This document shows, piece after piece, positions 45,547 to 58,004 of a stretch of 64,000 nt of DNA; position 1 is the first letter of the stretch; each line of letters starts with the position of its first letter. Position numbers and translations under genes: made by a program. The notes under the pieces are model-generated. The model saw only the letters and a program-made list of their open reading frames with translations, ran no database searches and was not told the DNA's origin. This stretch comes from Spongospora subterranea f. sp. subterranea (lineage: Eukaryota > Endomyxa: Phytomyxea > Phytomyxea > Plasmodiophorida): the NCBI GenBank assembly GCA_049724395.1, contig JAUGWO010000229.1, positions 109,564 to 173,563 of the forward strand. The letters run 5' to 3'.

Positions 45547-48500
45547 CGGGCAAGGATGAGTTCAGAGTTGAGGATGAGAACGGGGACAGTTCTATGTGTC
45601 ATACACCAGGGTTCAGATTACCCCGATTATCCTCTCCCCCTATGTAACTTTCCTGTTGTGATTTAGTTCTGTATTTGATAGGTGCGTTATTCTACGACAT
45701 GTTGCATCACGTTTTCGCTGCTTATCGAAGCCAATGTCGTAGGAAAGAGGGACACTCGACCTGCCATGTTTGATCCAATCTGTTTACGAGAGCAAAATAA
45801 TGGCGGATACAGTAGTTATCTCGTATCATATTGTTTCGTTCAAGAACGCCCTTGTACTGGGAAGGTTCCGATGGTGATTGACGCGGTTAATCCGTTTTAC
45901 TCGCCTACAGAAGTATCGCTTCACTCCATTGGAACCCCACGTGCTGCACTAACGTTGAAGGAAACGACTCGGCGTCGTCTTGCAGAGTTCTGTCTCTACT
46001 GCGGTTTGAACCGGGACACACGGCTTCACCTCGTAATTTGCCACGATGATCCAGCAATGCTCCAATAAATGATACATCGCTGGCAAGGTTATCCCTATCT
46101 CTCGATCACTAATCAGTCCATATCTACATCTGTGTTCAATGACACTACACCATCAATGATCTGTGCACCATGTCCCTGTCACCTACTCACATTCAGCTCC
46201 CATTAATATATTGACTGTGGCGCTATCTTATTGTTCATCGATCGGAAGTTCGCCCATGCAAACCAAATCCCATTAGAATCGCTCAGTGAACCAATCCGTT
46301 ATCGATGAGCGACGCCTTCGGTCAGTTGCCAACTTCAGGTTGCGGTGTACAGATTTTAAGGCATAATCCCTGAAATGATGTCGAAAGAAAAAGTTATTGG
46401 GTATCTCCGACATTACTCAAGGATCTGAGTCATTTATCTGATGCAATGAACAACGCATGGTCGTCAGATTGCAAATGTTGATCAAGATGGACATCCCATA
46501 TTGGTGAGGTATTAACGTCGAATTTCCGTGTGTATCCGGTGCTTCAAGGAAAAACCATTTTTTAATTCAGATATTGCCGACAGCAATTCCGCACAAAATT
46601 TGATTCCAAGTCCTAAAACTTTTATATCGGACGGATTGGCAAAAAGGGCCAGATTATGAGACGTAAAATTCGAGTAGCGAGTGACATTGGGTAGTAAAGA
46701 GTATCTGTATTGATGTTAGTTCGTTGCTGTCTCTGTTTGTTATTTGACTTGATTTGTTTAGCTTCCATCGTTTGAACCAGACGGTTCTTGCTGGTTCACT
46801 CTTGCGGTTGTTGAAAAGCACATGGAAAATATTCAAGCTTTTTCGTGAACCACTGGCTTCTAGGCTGGTACCATCCGGTCGAGCTACTGCCGCCATGGAC
46901 ATTTTTGCGTTATATGCTATCAACAATTTTCCTCTATATGGACAATTTCCATCACGTTAAGCAAAACTGGAACCCATTTTCAATTAAAACGTCTTGCCGT
47001 CTTGTTGGCCTCAGTAATGAACGGCTTGATCGCATTTCAAAGCGCCTTCAGGTTTCAGTACTCTGTCCTTGCGCAAATTGGCGATTGAATTTTCGTCGCA
47101 TTTGTATATAGATATTGTTCAACTTCATGCGCGTAGCCTTCTTTTATCCAGTTTTTCAAGAAAGGAGAAATAGAGGCTGGCCCAAACGAGAAATATATCA
47201 GGATCGAGAGAATATGGTAAACAATGCCTTTTACCACAGTATCGCTCGCAGCTCCATGCATTCACAGGTCAGTGCTGTTTTATAACGTGGCGATCTCCTA
47301 CCGGGAAACCATATTCTGCAATACTCGATTTTAGCAAGAACCTTCTACGCTGCCTTTTACAGGAATGCAAATTGTTTCATTGAATAGGTAACGGAAAATA
47401 CAAAATGTTCATTAGAAACACACACACGTTGACCTCTAACAGATGGCAACTGCGGCAGCAATCCGAATAGATAATCGCAAGATACGATGAATCCTAACTA
47501 CAGGGACATGGAGCTGGAAACAACTGTTTGAATTACTCTGGCATATATTGCAAAATTCCCATCCGCGATGAACCAGATCTCTCGAATGTGCCCTGGTTGA
47601 AAGAACACAATTTCTTCAAAATCGGTCGTCATGACGCGCCCGCCAAGCACCATCGTGTTCGTAAAACTCTCTCTCGCGATCGTAACGGGTAGGTTTTACT
47701 GAGTCGGGTGACGTCAACCTCACACTATCATTTTGTCAATCAGATTATTTGCGAAGGTTTTGCTTTCAAGCGTACAAATTTGTATTCAAGGCACCATTGC
47801 CCGGTTGGTGGGCCGAGAAACTGACTTCCTGAGTGTTGAACTCGTCTACAAAACTCTAGTGACAAATTTTACTCGACATTAAAGCTGTACCTGCGCATTG
47901 CCCCTCCTAGGACATCGGAGTACAAGCCTCTTTATTCCCATATACAAGTCTGTTTGAGATGCTCTGGGAGAGCTCTTACCGTTTCTGTCGGGCCTTTCAA
48001 CAGCGATTATTCATTGGATCTGTCATTCATTGAGCAGCTTAATTTCAACGGTTATGAGTTTAAACTGGCCCCGAGTGTGAATTGATTGCTATTATTGTTA
48101 AAGTGGACTGAACATGTTTAATCCTGAGGAGCTTGGAAAACTGGTTTAGACGATGTTATATGTCAAATATTTACCGCAATAACACGATCTGTCGTGAAGT
48201 GACACGCGGCCTCATGCAGTTCCGTTCCGCAGTTATCTTTTGTCAGGCGGACCAGTCGACACTTTTGAATGATGGCGTTGTCAAAAAACAGGATTCGAAT
48301 ATTGGGATGGATCATGATTGAGACCATCATCGGCTTGCAGCATTTTTTACAGTTGTTCAGATAAACGTCATGGTTGTCAACGCCGAATATAACTCAGCTT
48401 TCATCAAATTGTAGTCCTCGCGCTTTACGAAATGCTATCCATATATGTATGCTTCCGGGACATCAACACTTCGGTTATCTCAGTTAATCAGACGTCTTGA

Positions 48501-49533
48501 AGAATCAGGAGTTTACCATTACGTTCTCAACAGTACATTTGTACAGTCAATTTACTAAGCTCGTCTCATTTCGAGTTGACGTGCCCCGACGCATTGGCTG
48601 AATCCATTGCATCAAACGTGAGGAACAGCAGAGAAGTTTAGACTACCATAATGGATGGGGCATCTGGCTTTCTCAGTGCCTTTGTTTAAGGGCTCGCAAG
48701 TCGTGGGTTTAAAGTGGAAACGAAGCCTTAGATCTGCCAACAGGGGTCATTTCAATAAAAATAAAGAGGAAAATCGGATGAGTTCTGTGGTTAAGGCAGA
48801 TGAACAGTCGATTGACCGGATGGAGATTAGAAGCACTGCATGCAAACATTGCTCGTCTAAATGAATTAGTTATTCGCAGCTCACGTAGAAAAAATGTGTT
48901 TAGTCAATTAATACGCAGTAGAAGCATATATTCTGGCTGAATTTCAGAGACAATACGAATCAATGAAAGACGATCAGAAACAATGATCATATTGAACAAT
49001 TTTCTTGGTTGAGAAACATCAGCTTAGTAGATTCGAATCACTATGATCATTCTCGAACGTAAAATTCAATGGGAGATAATGGCGCGTACACTATCAACTG
49101 CTTTCAGCATAGTACGTTGCCCTGGCGGGCTGCTACTATGTCCGTGTTGCGTGCTCCAGCACTAAATACGCATTCGCACTGCTCGCAAGTTGACACTACC
49201 AACGATGGATTCCTGAAACCATTTGACGGTAGCAGTTGTAATCGGTAAAAACATGGTGTCGAGCATAGATAATCGTTGTTGCTTACGGTGAGCGAGCTGG
49301 CAACGTTTACATTTGCGGACAATTAGTCCGCACCGACGTTGTGGGCACGGCGTCAAACTGCACGCTACTGCACGACAGAAAATCAAGCGAGTTGCGGCCT
49401 CCAATCGATGACACATGTCACAATAAAATTCGCATCGAGGGCCTGACGCAGTTTTCTAATGCAAAAAGCCGCGGCAATGTCCGCTGGCTCTGTTCCGGAT
49501 CTAAGTTTAACTTTGCGCCGACCTTGACCTTGC
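45547..49533. other. unassigned 4-kb interval with scattered coding-like fragments
   Basis: Several fragments look coding but do not join. A plus frame at 45682-46068 reads KVPMVIDAVNPFYSPTEVSL and RRRLAEFCLYCGLNRDTRLH. A plus frame near 46845-47110 reads WYHPVELLPPWTFLRYML. One near 47550 reads IPIRDEPDLSNVPWLKEHNF, and one near 47880-48085 reads RIAPPRTSEYKPLYSHIQVC, ending FKLAPSVN. They may be exons of one unrecognised gene or pieces of a decayed element. From 48100 to 49530 only short ORFs are seen. Confidence 0.3.
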
Positions 49534-49689
49534 ATGAATGACGGGGTTGCGATCCCCTTGCGACGGACGTTCCTAAATGTCCGTCGCTCAAGCGCACATT
49601 CGTTGGTCGTCTTGACCACATTCCGACCGTTCTCGGTTCGCCATTTGTCGTCCGCATCATTGGGCCTACGGTGGGGTTCTCGGACTGGC

Positions 49690-52600
49690 ATGAGCTCGTC
49701 GGGTTCGTCGTCATCGTCATCTTCGACAGATGACGACCCCGAGGTAGCCGCCGATGTCGCCGCTCCTGCGATAGAGCTGCTGCAGTTGTCATCATCGGAG
49801 CTGGAACACGCATTCACGTCGGGGACGGTCCCCGGGATCGCCATCTTACCTTCTGGGCGGTCAATTGACGTTGCTGAATTTATTAGCAAATCGTTCTCCA
49901 CTTTGAGAAAGGATATTTCTGCGCAGGCGACATCAATATCTGTGTTCTTTCAATTCATGGCGATGACAACTGCCATGTTTGATGCTGTTAAATATCCGGA
50001 CCTGAATAATATTGTGCAACCTCTGCATTCTCAGCATTCGGTGAATGTCGATCTGGTCGAAGTTGTAATAACGTACGTGCGCAGCCTGGATATGTCAACT
50101 CAGCGCAATCATACCATTGACGCCCTCACCAACATTCTGAACCTTTTTTCAATTATAATTAATTACATCAAGTAAGTCATGCCCAGTTCTTTTTTTGTAC
50201 CATAATTAATGTTTTCGGTTAGCATTATATTTTCGTATTCTAGAACTTCTCGTTTCTTCGCAAAAATTAGGGAGTCAATGTTGACGATTCATTTAGTTTT
50301 TTCGTACAGTCGAAATTTGGTTTACAGCGCTAGAATGTCATTCTCATTATAGGTTTTCCTATTTTTATAGAATATTTCAATTTGACCTCAACCAAGTTTT
50401 ATATTGTTGTTTAACAGGTAATTTCTTGGCCTTAATACTTTTTAAAGTTTAGGCATTTTTTAGGTCTGTATTTGTTTGGTAAAGCTTGTTTAACAAATTC
50501 GTATCAGGTACGAGTTGACATTAGCTGCGACAGAGCGCCATCTATGTCTGGCGCTAGCTTCCAGCGATAATCTAGGTTCCATTTGTGAATGAAACTGTGC
50601 ACCTGATCCGTGTTCGCATCAATTCTGTCATCACGGTCGAGATGCGTGATAGTTTCCGGTCCCGTCTTGTTCTGTTCTGGATTGCTTTGATTGATAACAG
50701 GGTATTCGACATGCTTCTGATTCCAATCACAAAGCATTATTTTTTTCGTGTTTTTTTTGCTTTTAGTTTATATTGTGTGGTTTTTGTTGACAACAAGGTC
50801 GGATTTCGTTTTTAATCGTGGAGTTCGGGCACGCTGTATTTTTTCACGATGATTCTGATCATGTGGTTGCTAGGTTTTACCATCATCGCAAATTGAAGCA
50901 GTTGTGCTAACCTTCATTCGTCACGAAGACGTTTGTATGGTAGTTGGTCATCTTCTCAGCCAGGTCGAACAAGACCATCAAGCTTCGCTTCACGTTTTCC
51001 AAACGTAATCTGTCATTTTGCTTTGCTGTTTTTCAGCGTTTGTTGGCAATTTCGGTTCTTCGCTTGTTTTGATGTCGTCGCCTTGCTCCACCAGCATAAT
51101 TAACACATTGTTTCTAGGCTTGTTAACGCTGAATTCATTGCGTTCATCAGAAAAGATTCGTGGCGTGGCCTGCGCGAGAAGTTTCTCAGTCTGGCGTTCA
51201 CGAAAATGCAGGGTCTCATTAACCGTGATGTACTCGACCTGTAAGGAAGAAATCATAAATGAATTTAACACCAGATTGTCCTTTTTTCTATTTCTTAATG
51301 TAGAACTATTTATGTATAACTATTCCAACATTTATTGCACATTTGCGATCTTATTCAGTTGTTGTTCGTCTGTTTGCCTCTTTGCTGAGTCCACGTTTTT
51401 TCATCTAGTACTGCGGAACCATCGCTGGAAGTGATGTCGATTTTGATTGAAGTCCTCGGTGATCCGCCCTTCGTATCACTGTTGATGGTATCCCGGGTCC
51501 ACCAGGATATGCTTCTTGTGTTCTTCAAGGCCCTTGTCCAACGCAGCCCTATGCTCTTTGCCCCTACCACCGTTCCTAACATTGTCCGGCTGACATTTTT
51601 TGTGCTTTCTTCATGATTTTCCTGTTCCGGAATTAAATATATATCAATTCCATTTTTTTCACAGTTTGTAAGCTGTTTTTTTGTGGTGTCTTTTATTTGG
51701 CAATTGATTGTTATCATCGATTTTTTCTTCTGCTGTCTGGTCTATTTTTTTTCGGTTATTGTTTTTTCGTTTATTGATGTGCGATCCTCCATCGTTTTTT
51801 ATTCATTGGCTCATTTTTAGCTCATTGGCGACGATGAAAAACGCTCTGATGACCTGGTCCCAGCGACATTACATTGCCATTCCCGTCTTCTCAATAGACT
51901 CTCGCTTTCGCTTCTTCTTATTTATAGTCGCCTTGCCCTTTCAGAGAAAGATGGGTTTGTTCAGGTATTTTTACATTTACATTGTTGCAATGACCAATAG
52001 TCTAGATATCACACAGTTTGTTTGCAGCCAACTCTGGATCTTCGTAAAAGTTGTCTTTCTCGTTGTTTTTTTCCTGAAATCATTGTTTATTATGAACTCG
52101 ATCTCGTTGACTCCAATATATTATTGCAGGCTTTAGTTGATGCGCACGATACAGAGACCAGCCGTAGCGCTTTGATGCAACATCTGAAAATGTTTTCAGC
52201 TCTGCCGGTTTTTCTTGGCCGACATCCGAATGCAAAGTCGAATCGATCATCGCTGACTTTATTAGTCAATCGTGTTATGGCATATAGTTCGAGGTCGCCG
52301 CCACATTCTAAGTCTGAATCGGAAAGCAAAAACACGGAATGTGTGCCGGAGACTGTCGGTCCACCCGCAAATGGCCTTCCCAGCAAGGGAATTGGCGGGT
52401 CCAGGGGATCCACCAATAAGCGAAAACATTCTGATCTCGAGCAGTATCTAATCGACACTGATTTCCGCTTAACAGCCAGGTTCGTGCAAACACTTGATGG
52501 TTTATACTTTCCATCGTTCCATTTCGCTGCCACTCCTTTTTCGTCGCATTGCCGCTTATTCTGTTTGAGCGATAGAGTCTGTAAAAAAATGTGTTCGATG

Positions 52601-55600
52601 GTTTTGATTGAATGGCACACCCGAATCTTCAAATACAGCATCGAAACACGAATTGTCAACTATCACTTTCGATCGAATTAAACCCATTCTGACATACTCA
52701 TTGATTATTTCAGAAACGTTAAATGTCTCCAGGATGGATCATGGCCAACCTCGCAACACGGATTGCAGACGCTGTCCGAACGGTTCGTTGGGGGTTTAGG
52801 GAACGTCGTTCCGGCTCGTGTCGCTGCTATTCCGGCGACCGCAGCTGGTGTTCCAGTAGCAGCATCGTCGTCCAAGGCCAGTGGTTGGGGTCTAGCAGCT
52901 GCTCGAGATGTCGGCCGTGACGAAATGTTAATTGAGGTGACTGGCCGCATCGTGAGTTTATCGGATTTGGGCAAGTATGATTCCCCGAAGATTACTGCTG
53001 TTGAAGAAGCTGCATCTGCCTGTATTGTCAAATATGGGTCGGATTGTGTTTTAGATTCGTCTGTTGTTGGGTCATTATCCAGGTAACGGTCATATTGTAT
53101 TTTTTTCATCGGTTATAATTGTTCAGATGCTCTTTACATTTTTTTTTCTTGCCGCAGACGGTCTGATAGTATCAAAGGATTTTTTTTTCATATTCACCTT
53201 CTGTTTTTATTCTTTTTGTCCTTTTCCCATATGCTTATAATATTTCCATGTCGGTGTTTATACTCTGCTGTTTCATCAGCATTGATATGCTAATCTGCGA
53301 CCCGATTGTGTAGATGTATCGCACACAGTTGTGATCCTTCAGCTTTCCTGCAGCGATGGCTGGTCGATGGCGTCGAGCGCCTCTTCGTCTTTTCGTCACG
53401 ATCTATCCCTTTAGGCCAGTCAATTACGCTTGATTACGAAGTATGATATATTTGATTGCTTCATCTGACAATATACATTATGATCATTTTTTTTTCTGTA
53501 AAATGTCATTTGTTTTCCTCTGGTTTCTACTGCGGTGTTTCACGCTTTCGTTTCTTTAATGAAATATCCCACCCAGGTTTTTTGCCGTTCCGTATTTGCT
53601 TTTATTGATCTGTCTTCAATATTTCTGACAATTTTAACTGTCGCAGGCTGCAGGCATTGTATCTCGTCCATTTCAGTGCCATTGCGGGTCATCCGAATGC
53701 ACAAGACGTCGTATTGAGGTGGCAGAATTGCCGTGGCCTGCGCCTGTTGCAACTGCATCCGTCGCTCCGAAATCTGACGCAAAGGGTGACGACTCGTTTG
53801 ATACTGCATTGCACGCGCTGGCCACAGCCGGATCTATGCTGCAGGCCGAGTCGGATGGCCGTGATTCGTCGGCTTCAGGAAGGCTTAAACGCAGGTAACG
53901 TAACATTCATAAATGGTGCAAATTCTCGTTCTTACCGTCTTTGTATATTCGCAATTTCTCTATTTTCCGTTTTTTGTTTAAAACGAGTTTGCGATTGGTT
54001 CAGATTTTATTGTACTCAAAGGTGACTAATGGCTTTCCCCTGCGATTATCTGATACTTTCGTTAACTTGTTGTCATGTGTCTCATCTGCAACCAAACAAT
54101 TTGTTGAACGTATTGTTTCCCGATTCCGTAAGAATGATTGCTCATTTGGTTAAATCAGGTATGTTGAGATGGAACCATGTTCAGCTCCTGCTGAAGATGC
54201 TCATTCTCCACCTCGTGATGAACCTGCCACCGCCTCTGGACCTATCTACCGTGGTTCCGCTGCCGCCCTTGTCAGGAAGGCGCAGCTTGTTGCGAACAAG
54301 CATCGGAATGTTGCTAGAGGGCCTGGCCCCCCTCCTGGCTACACATATGCTCCTCCTGCAGTTAAAAGTTCTCCTCGTCCAGCTGTAAATTCCCAATTGG
54401 CTATTTAAATGGATATTAATGTCATTGTACAGGCGACCATTGATGCGCTGCTTGCTTTCATTCGCGCTCGAGGTCTTGCATCGAGGAATTGTGCTCATAT
54501 TGCCATTGCGCGCGGAATTCAAATGCATAGGCGCGCTGTTGGAGCTGAAGGAAATTCGTCAAGTGCCGCGTCACCTTCCCTATTGTTGCCTCAACAAACA
54601 CCTTCAGCGAAACATCAAGTCGCCTCTGCTGCGATGCGCAGTCAACATCAGCGTCATCAGAATCACCTGTTTGAGGAACAACAACAAGCCCAGTTCCAGA
54701 ATGAGCTTCGATTACAAATGTATCAGCAGCAGATGAATTACGCTGCCTCTAGAATGCCGTCGTCGGGCAGCGTTGCGAAGGCAACCTCTGGGTCCCGTTC
54801 AACTACAGTTGCGACTTCGGTGGACAAAGTCACTCCTTCCATGCCAGTACAGCCACAACATCAGGGGTCATCTCACATGGCGATTCTGAACCAAAGCAGG
54901 GGGCCTCCGAATCAGGCGCAAACGGTGATGGCTCAACAGCAAATGGCGGTGCCTTCACATCAAATTTTGCCGTCACAGCATATGAATATTCCTCCTCAAC
55001 AAATGATGCAATCCAATTCATCATCATCTCAAAAGGTTCTCCCTGAATGATTTCATTTTCCCCATTTTCTGTGCTGCTGTTCTTGCTTCGAGTTTACGGC
55101 TGTTGAGGTTTTTTGTTTACTCTTTTGTATCACTCGCACAATTTATTGAAGTTCTCTTCGTTGTTAGTTCATGCCATCATTTTACCCCATGCCTGTCAAC
55201 ATGCCACAGCAGCAGGAGCAACAGCAATTCAGACAAACCTCCCAGATGTACTCGAAACTGCAGCAGATGCGCCCTCTAGCTACTGGCGGATATCATCCTC
55301 AGGTAACCCTGCAACTTACCCCTCTCAGTACCGTTTTTCCTGATTTACTTAGTTATCCTCCACTGGTCAGCGCCCCATGCAGCATATTGTCCCACAAGCC
55401 GTGCATTCTAATATGCAGTTCCAACACCATCCGATGCACATGCAACCGCATCAGCAGTTACAGCAGCAAGCCTTGGTAACGGTTTCGCTTATTGTTTAGG
55501 TTCCACATTGCTAATTGTTTTTCAGCAACCACAGCACCAATCAATCATAAATCAAAATGCTTCATTCGCGCAGGTTCATCAGGTATTTTTCTCTCAGTTT

Positions 55601-57011
55601 GAATTAAAATATTGAGCATGAGCGTTTACGGTACGCTGGACTAGGTTTTTACGGATCCTTCGCAAAATCAGCAAGCTACTCGGACGTCTCCCTCGCTTCA
55701 AAGACAGGTATTGTTTGTTGCATGTGAAGTTTGATTGTTTGCGACGTGAATACGTTTTATGTTTCTACATTGTCGTTATTTTTCGAATGTTTGCAATTTT
55801 GAGTCTCTTCTCGTTTTGTCTTTTCTGTTTTGTTTTTATTCAGCCTTACTTTTTTTCATTTCTATGCGGTGTTGTTGTTATTGCGTTTCTGGTATTGCAT
55901 CCTTGCCTTCGTTTCTTACTGCATATCTTATGCAGTTGGCGCCTGCGTCAGCTTCTTCAGAGACAAAAAACGGTTACAGGCAACAGCAGCAACATCATCA
56001 GCAACTACAGCAGCAGCAACAGCATCTTCAGCAACAACAGCAGCAGTCACCTCCGCAACTGCAGCAGCAGCCAGCTCAAGGATATGCAGCAGGGAGACTT
56101 TATACAACAGCCCAAGGCGGCTATGGCAATGGCATTGCAGATGCAGCAGCGGGGAGGTCCTTCTAATTCTCAGTCTCAACAACAGCCACATCATCAGGTA
56201 GATTGTAATTTTTATTTTTCGTGTTAGCAAGTTTCGTTCCGCTCAATATGTTTCAATTTCTGATATTGGGATTCGTAGAAGAGACTACAGCCCCACTCCA
56301 TGGGCTCCATGCAACCACCAATGTCGCAGCAGCAGCTTTTGTCTCAGCCAAACATGGTGCTTGGGTCAAACGGTGTCCATTCAATGCCGTTCCACCCATC
56401 AATGCAGCATCCCTATTACAATGTCCGGCCCATTTTCAACAATCAGCAACAGCATCAGATGCAACAACGGTACGAAGTCGATGATCCTTCCCAAATTCAC
56501 CCTTCATCCATGATGATGCACCATATGCAGGTAGTTTACCATTCGTCACTTTCCTTTTATATCTTGTTTCTTATTGGGAATTTGACCCTGATTGTCCTTA
56601 TCACAGTTTTTTGTTAAGCGCACGTGGACCGGAAATAACTTGAATGGTTACTGATTCCAACTTGGTTTTTAGTCGAGGAATTTCGTGCCCCAGTCGGTTG
56701 AGTCACGATCAGGTGCTACGACACCGTCCACAATGTCGCCAATGCATCCTGTCTTGGTTGACGACTATTCTGGACAAACGTCGTCGATGGGCCCGATGAT
56801 GTATTCCTCGATGCAACCCCCGTTGGTGTGGACACCGCAGATGATACTGCCCGGGCAGCAGATGTACCCCAACAGGATGCAACCACAACAGCCTTTGCAG
56901 CCCCATATTCCGATAAGGGTCTCACATGAGACATCGCAGGTGCCGGCTGAGGTCCTGCCCGAAATCGCATCCGTCTCCGATACGAAGTCCACACCACCTG
57001 CGGTTTCATAA
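49690..57011 (+). CDS. SET/post-SET domain protein with helical N-terminus and Gln/Met-rich tail
   Basis: About 15-20 exons. The N-terminal exons (from ATG 49690; the frame is open from 49534) are Ser/Asp-rich, then helical: VAEFISKSFSTLRKDISAQA, VDLVEVVITYVRSLDMSTQ, SLEVMSILIEVLGDPPFVSL, DDLVPATLHCHSRLLNRLSL, SALMQHLKMFSALPVFLGRH. This resembles an armadillo-like scaffold. The SET domain spans two exons: ASGWGLAAARDVGRDEMLIE (about 52865-53084), then RCIAHSCDPSAFLQRWLVDG and FSSRSIPLGQSITLDYE (53313-53448). The post-SET QCHCGSSECTRRR is at about 53680. The tail (54409-57011) is Gln/Met/Pro/His-rich with polyQ. SET proteins methylate protein lysines, often on histone H3. The Asn of the usual NHSC motif is Ala here, so activity is uncertain. 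Family lies between the ASH1/SETD2 and KMT2E/SETD5 styles. One frame change in the polyQ exon near 56090 is unresolved. Confidence 0.8.
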
Positions 57012-58004
57012 CAAAATTCTTCGCTGATTAAATTTATCGTTATCAGTCATGTCTTGCTAAATATCAAATGTCATTTCATACTTCAAATCGTAATACACTG
57101 TATATTTGAGAAAAATGTAGTGGTATAATATATTTCGTATCGACTGGTAAATGTTGAGTCGCATCGTACGCTGATCACCTAGCCCGGTGTCCTCCATTCG
57201 GTGGCGACTATCTCTGATATCAACCCGCAAGGCACCAGTTTAGATCAACTCTATGAATTCATCCCAATGGGCAAATCGCCAAGCATGTCTGGTGGCCAAA
57301 TATGAATTCGACGGTGACTGATTTCGTTATGCACTGTTTATACAGCCTTCGCCTGAAAGGTAAAATTATTCCGCGTCGGTTCGGAAATGTAAAATACGCA
57401 GAACAACCAAACAACGTTATCCACTTACGACTATCTGTTTATCAGCAAACGTTCGTCGAAGTGCTGGCATGTTTACAAGTACATCTTGGTTTACAGTAAG
57501 TAGTCTGACGAACTGACCTTCTCATCATGTCAGATTTATACATCGTCTGGAGTGCGCCAAATTATCAACAGATCGGCATATAAACAGCACATGGTTTCAT
57601 GAAACCATTTGAAACCCATGTGATCGAGTACAACCAAAGCTACAAAAGTGTGTTGAGCTCTTTTCACCAGTTTCCTGATCGTGATGACTTGACGATGCAC
57701 AGCTGGAGAACATTGCTGATATCTGGTGCGTTCGTCTTTTGAGGACGATGACCGAGATGGGAATTTGAAAAGAAAAATGGAGCGGGAAATGACCTGACAC
57801 TGTGGACTGTTCATGTTACAAGTGATGCCATTGAGGAGAAGGGACTGTTACCGGCATGTTAGGGAAAGTGGCCCCGTAACGTTAGCGACTGTCGCCAGTG
57901 CTACTACATTGACAATCAGTTTCATGAATTAGTCGGGTCAGTAAACCTGTGAAGCCGATCAATCTCTCTCATTTCTACCAATCGCTGGTTTTCATCTGTT
58001 CACG
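57012..58004. other. spacer with a possible exon
   Basis: A plus frame at 57302-57490 reads RLKGKIIPRRFGNVKYAEQP and LRLSVYQQTFVEVLACLQVH and ends at a good donor (ACA|GTAAGT). A preceding frame has TISDINPQGTSLDQLYEFIP. These could be exons of a small unknown gene, but no acceptor or downstream exon could be fixed. Confidence 0.3.

Noticed and set aside
49383-49901. Minus-strand 172-codon acidic/basic ORF opposite the first SET-gene exon
   Set aside because: It has some coding look (GIATPSFMQGQGRRKVKLRSG), but its start lies inside the better-supported plus exon and no continuation was found. Possible but not supported enough to annotate.
52090-52659. 189-codon minus ORF near the SET gene
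   Set aside because: Antisense shadow of the helical exon (52022-52270) with weaker coding character.
55928-56230. Minus-strand AAVAEVTAAVVAEDAVA frame
   Set aside because: Antisense of the polyQ-coding CAG tract.
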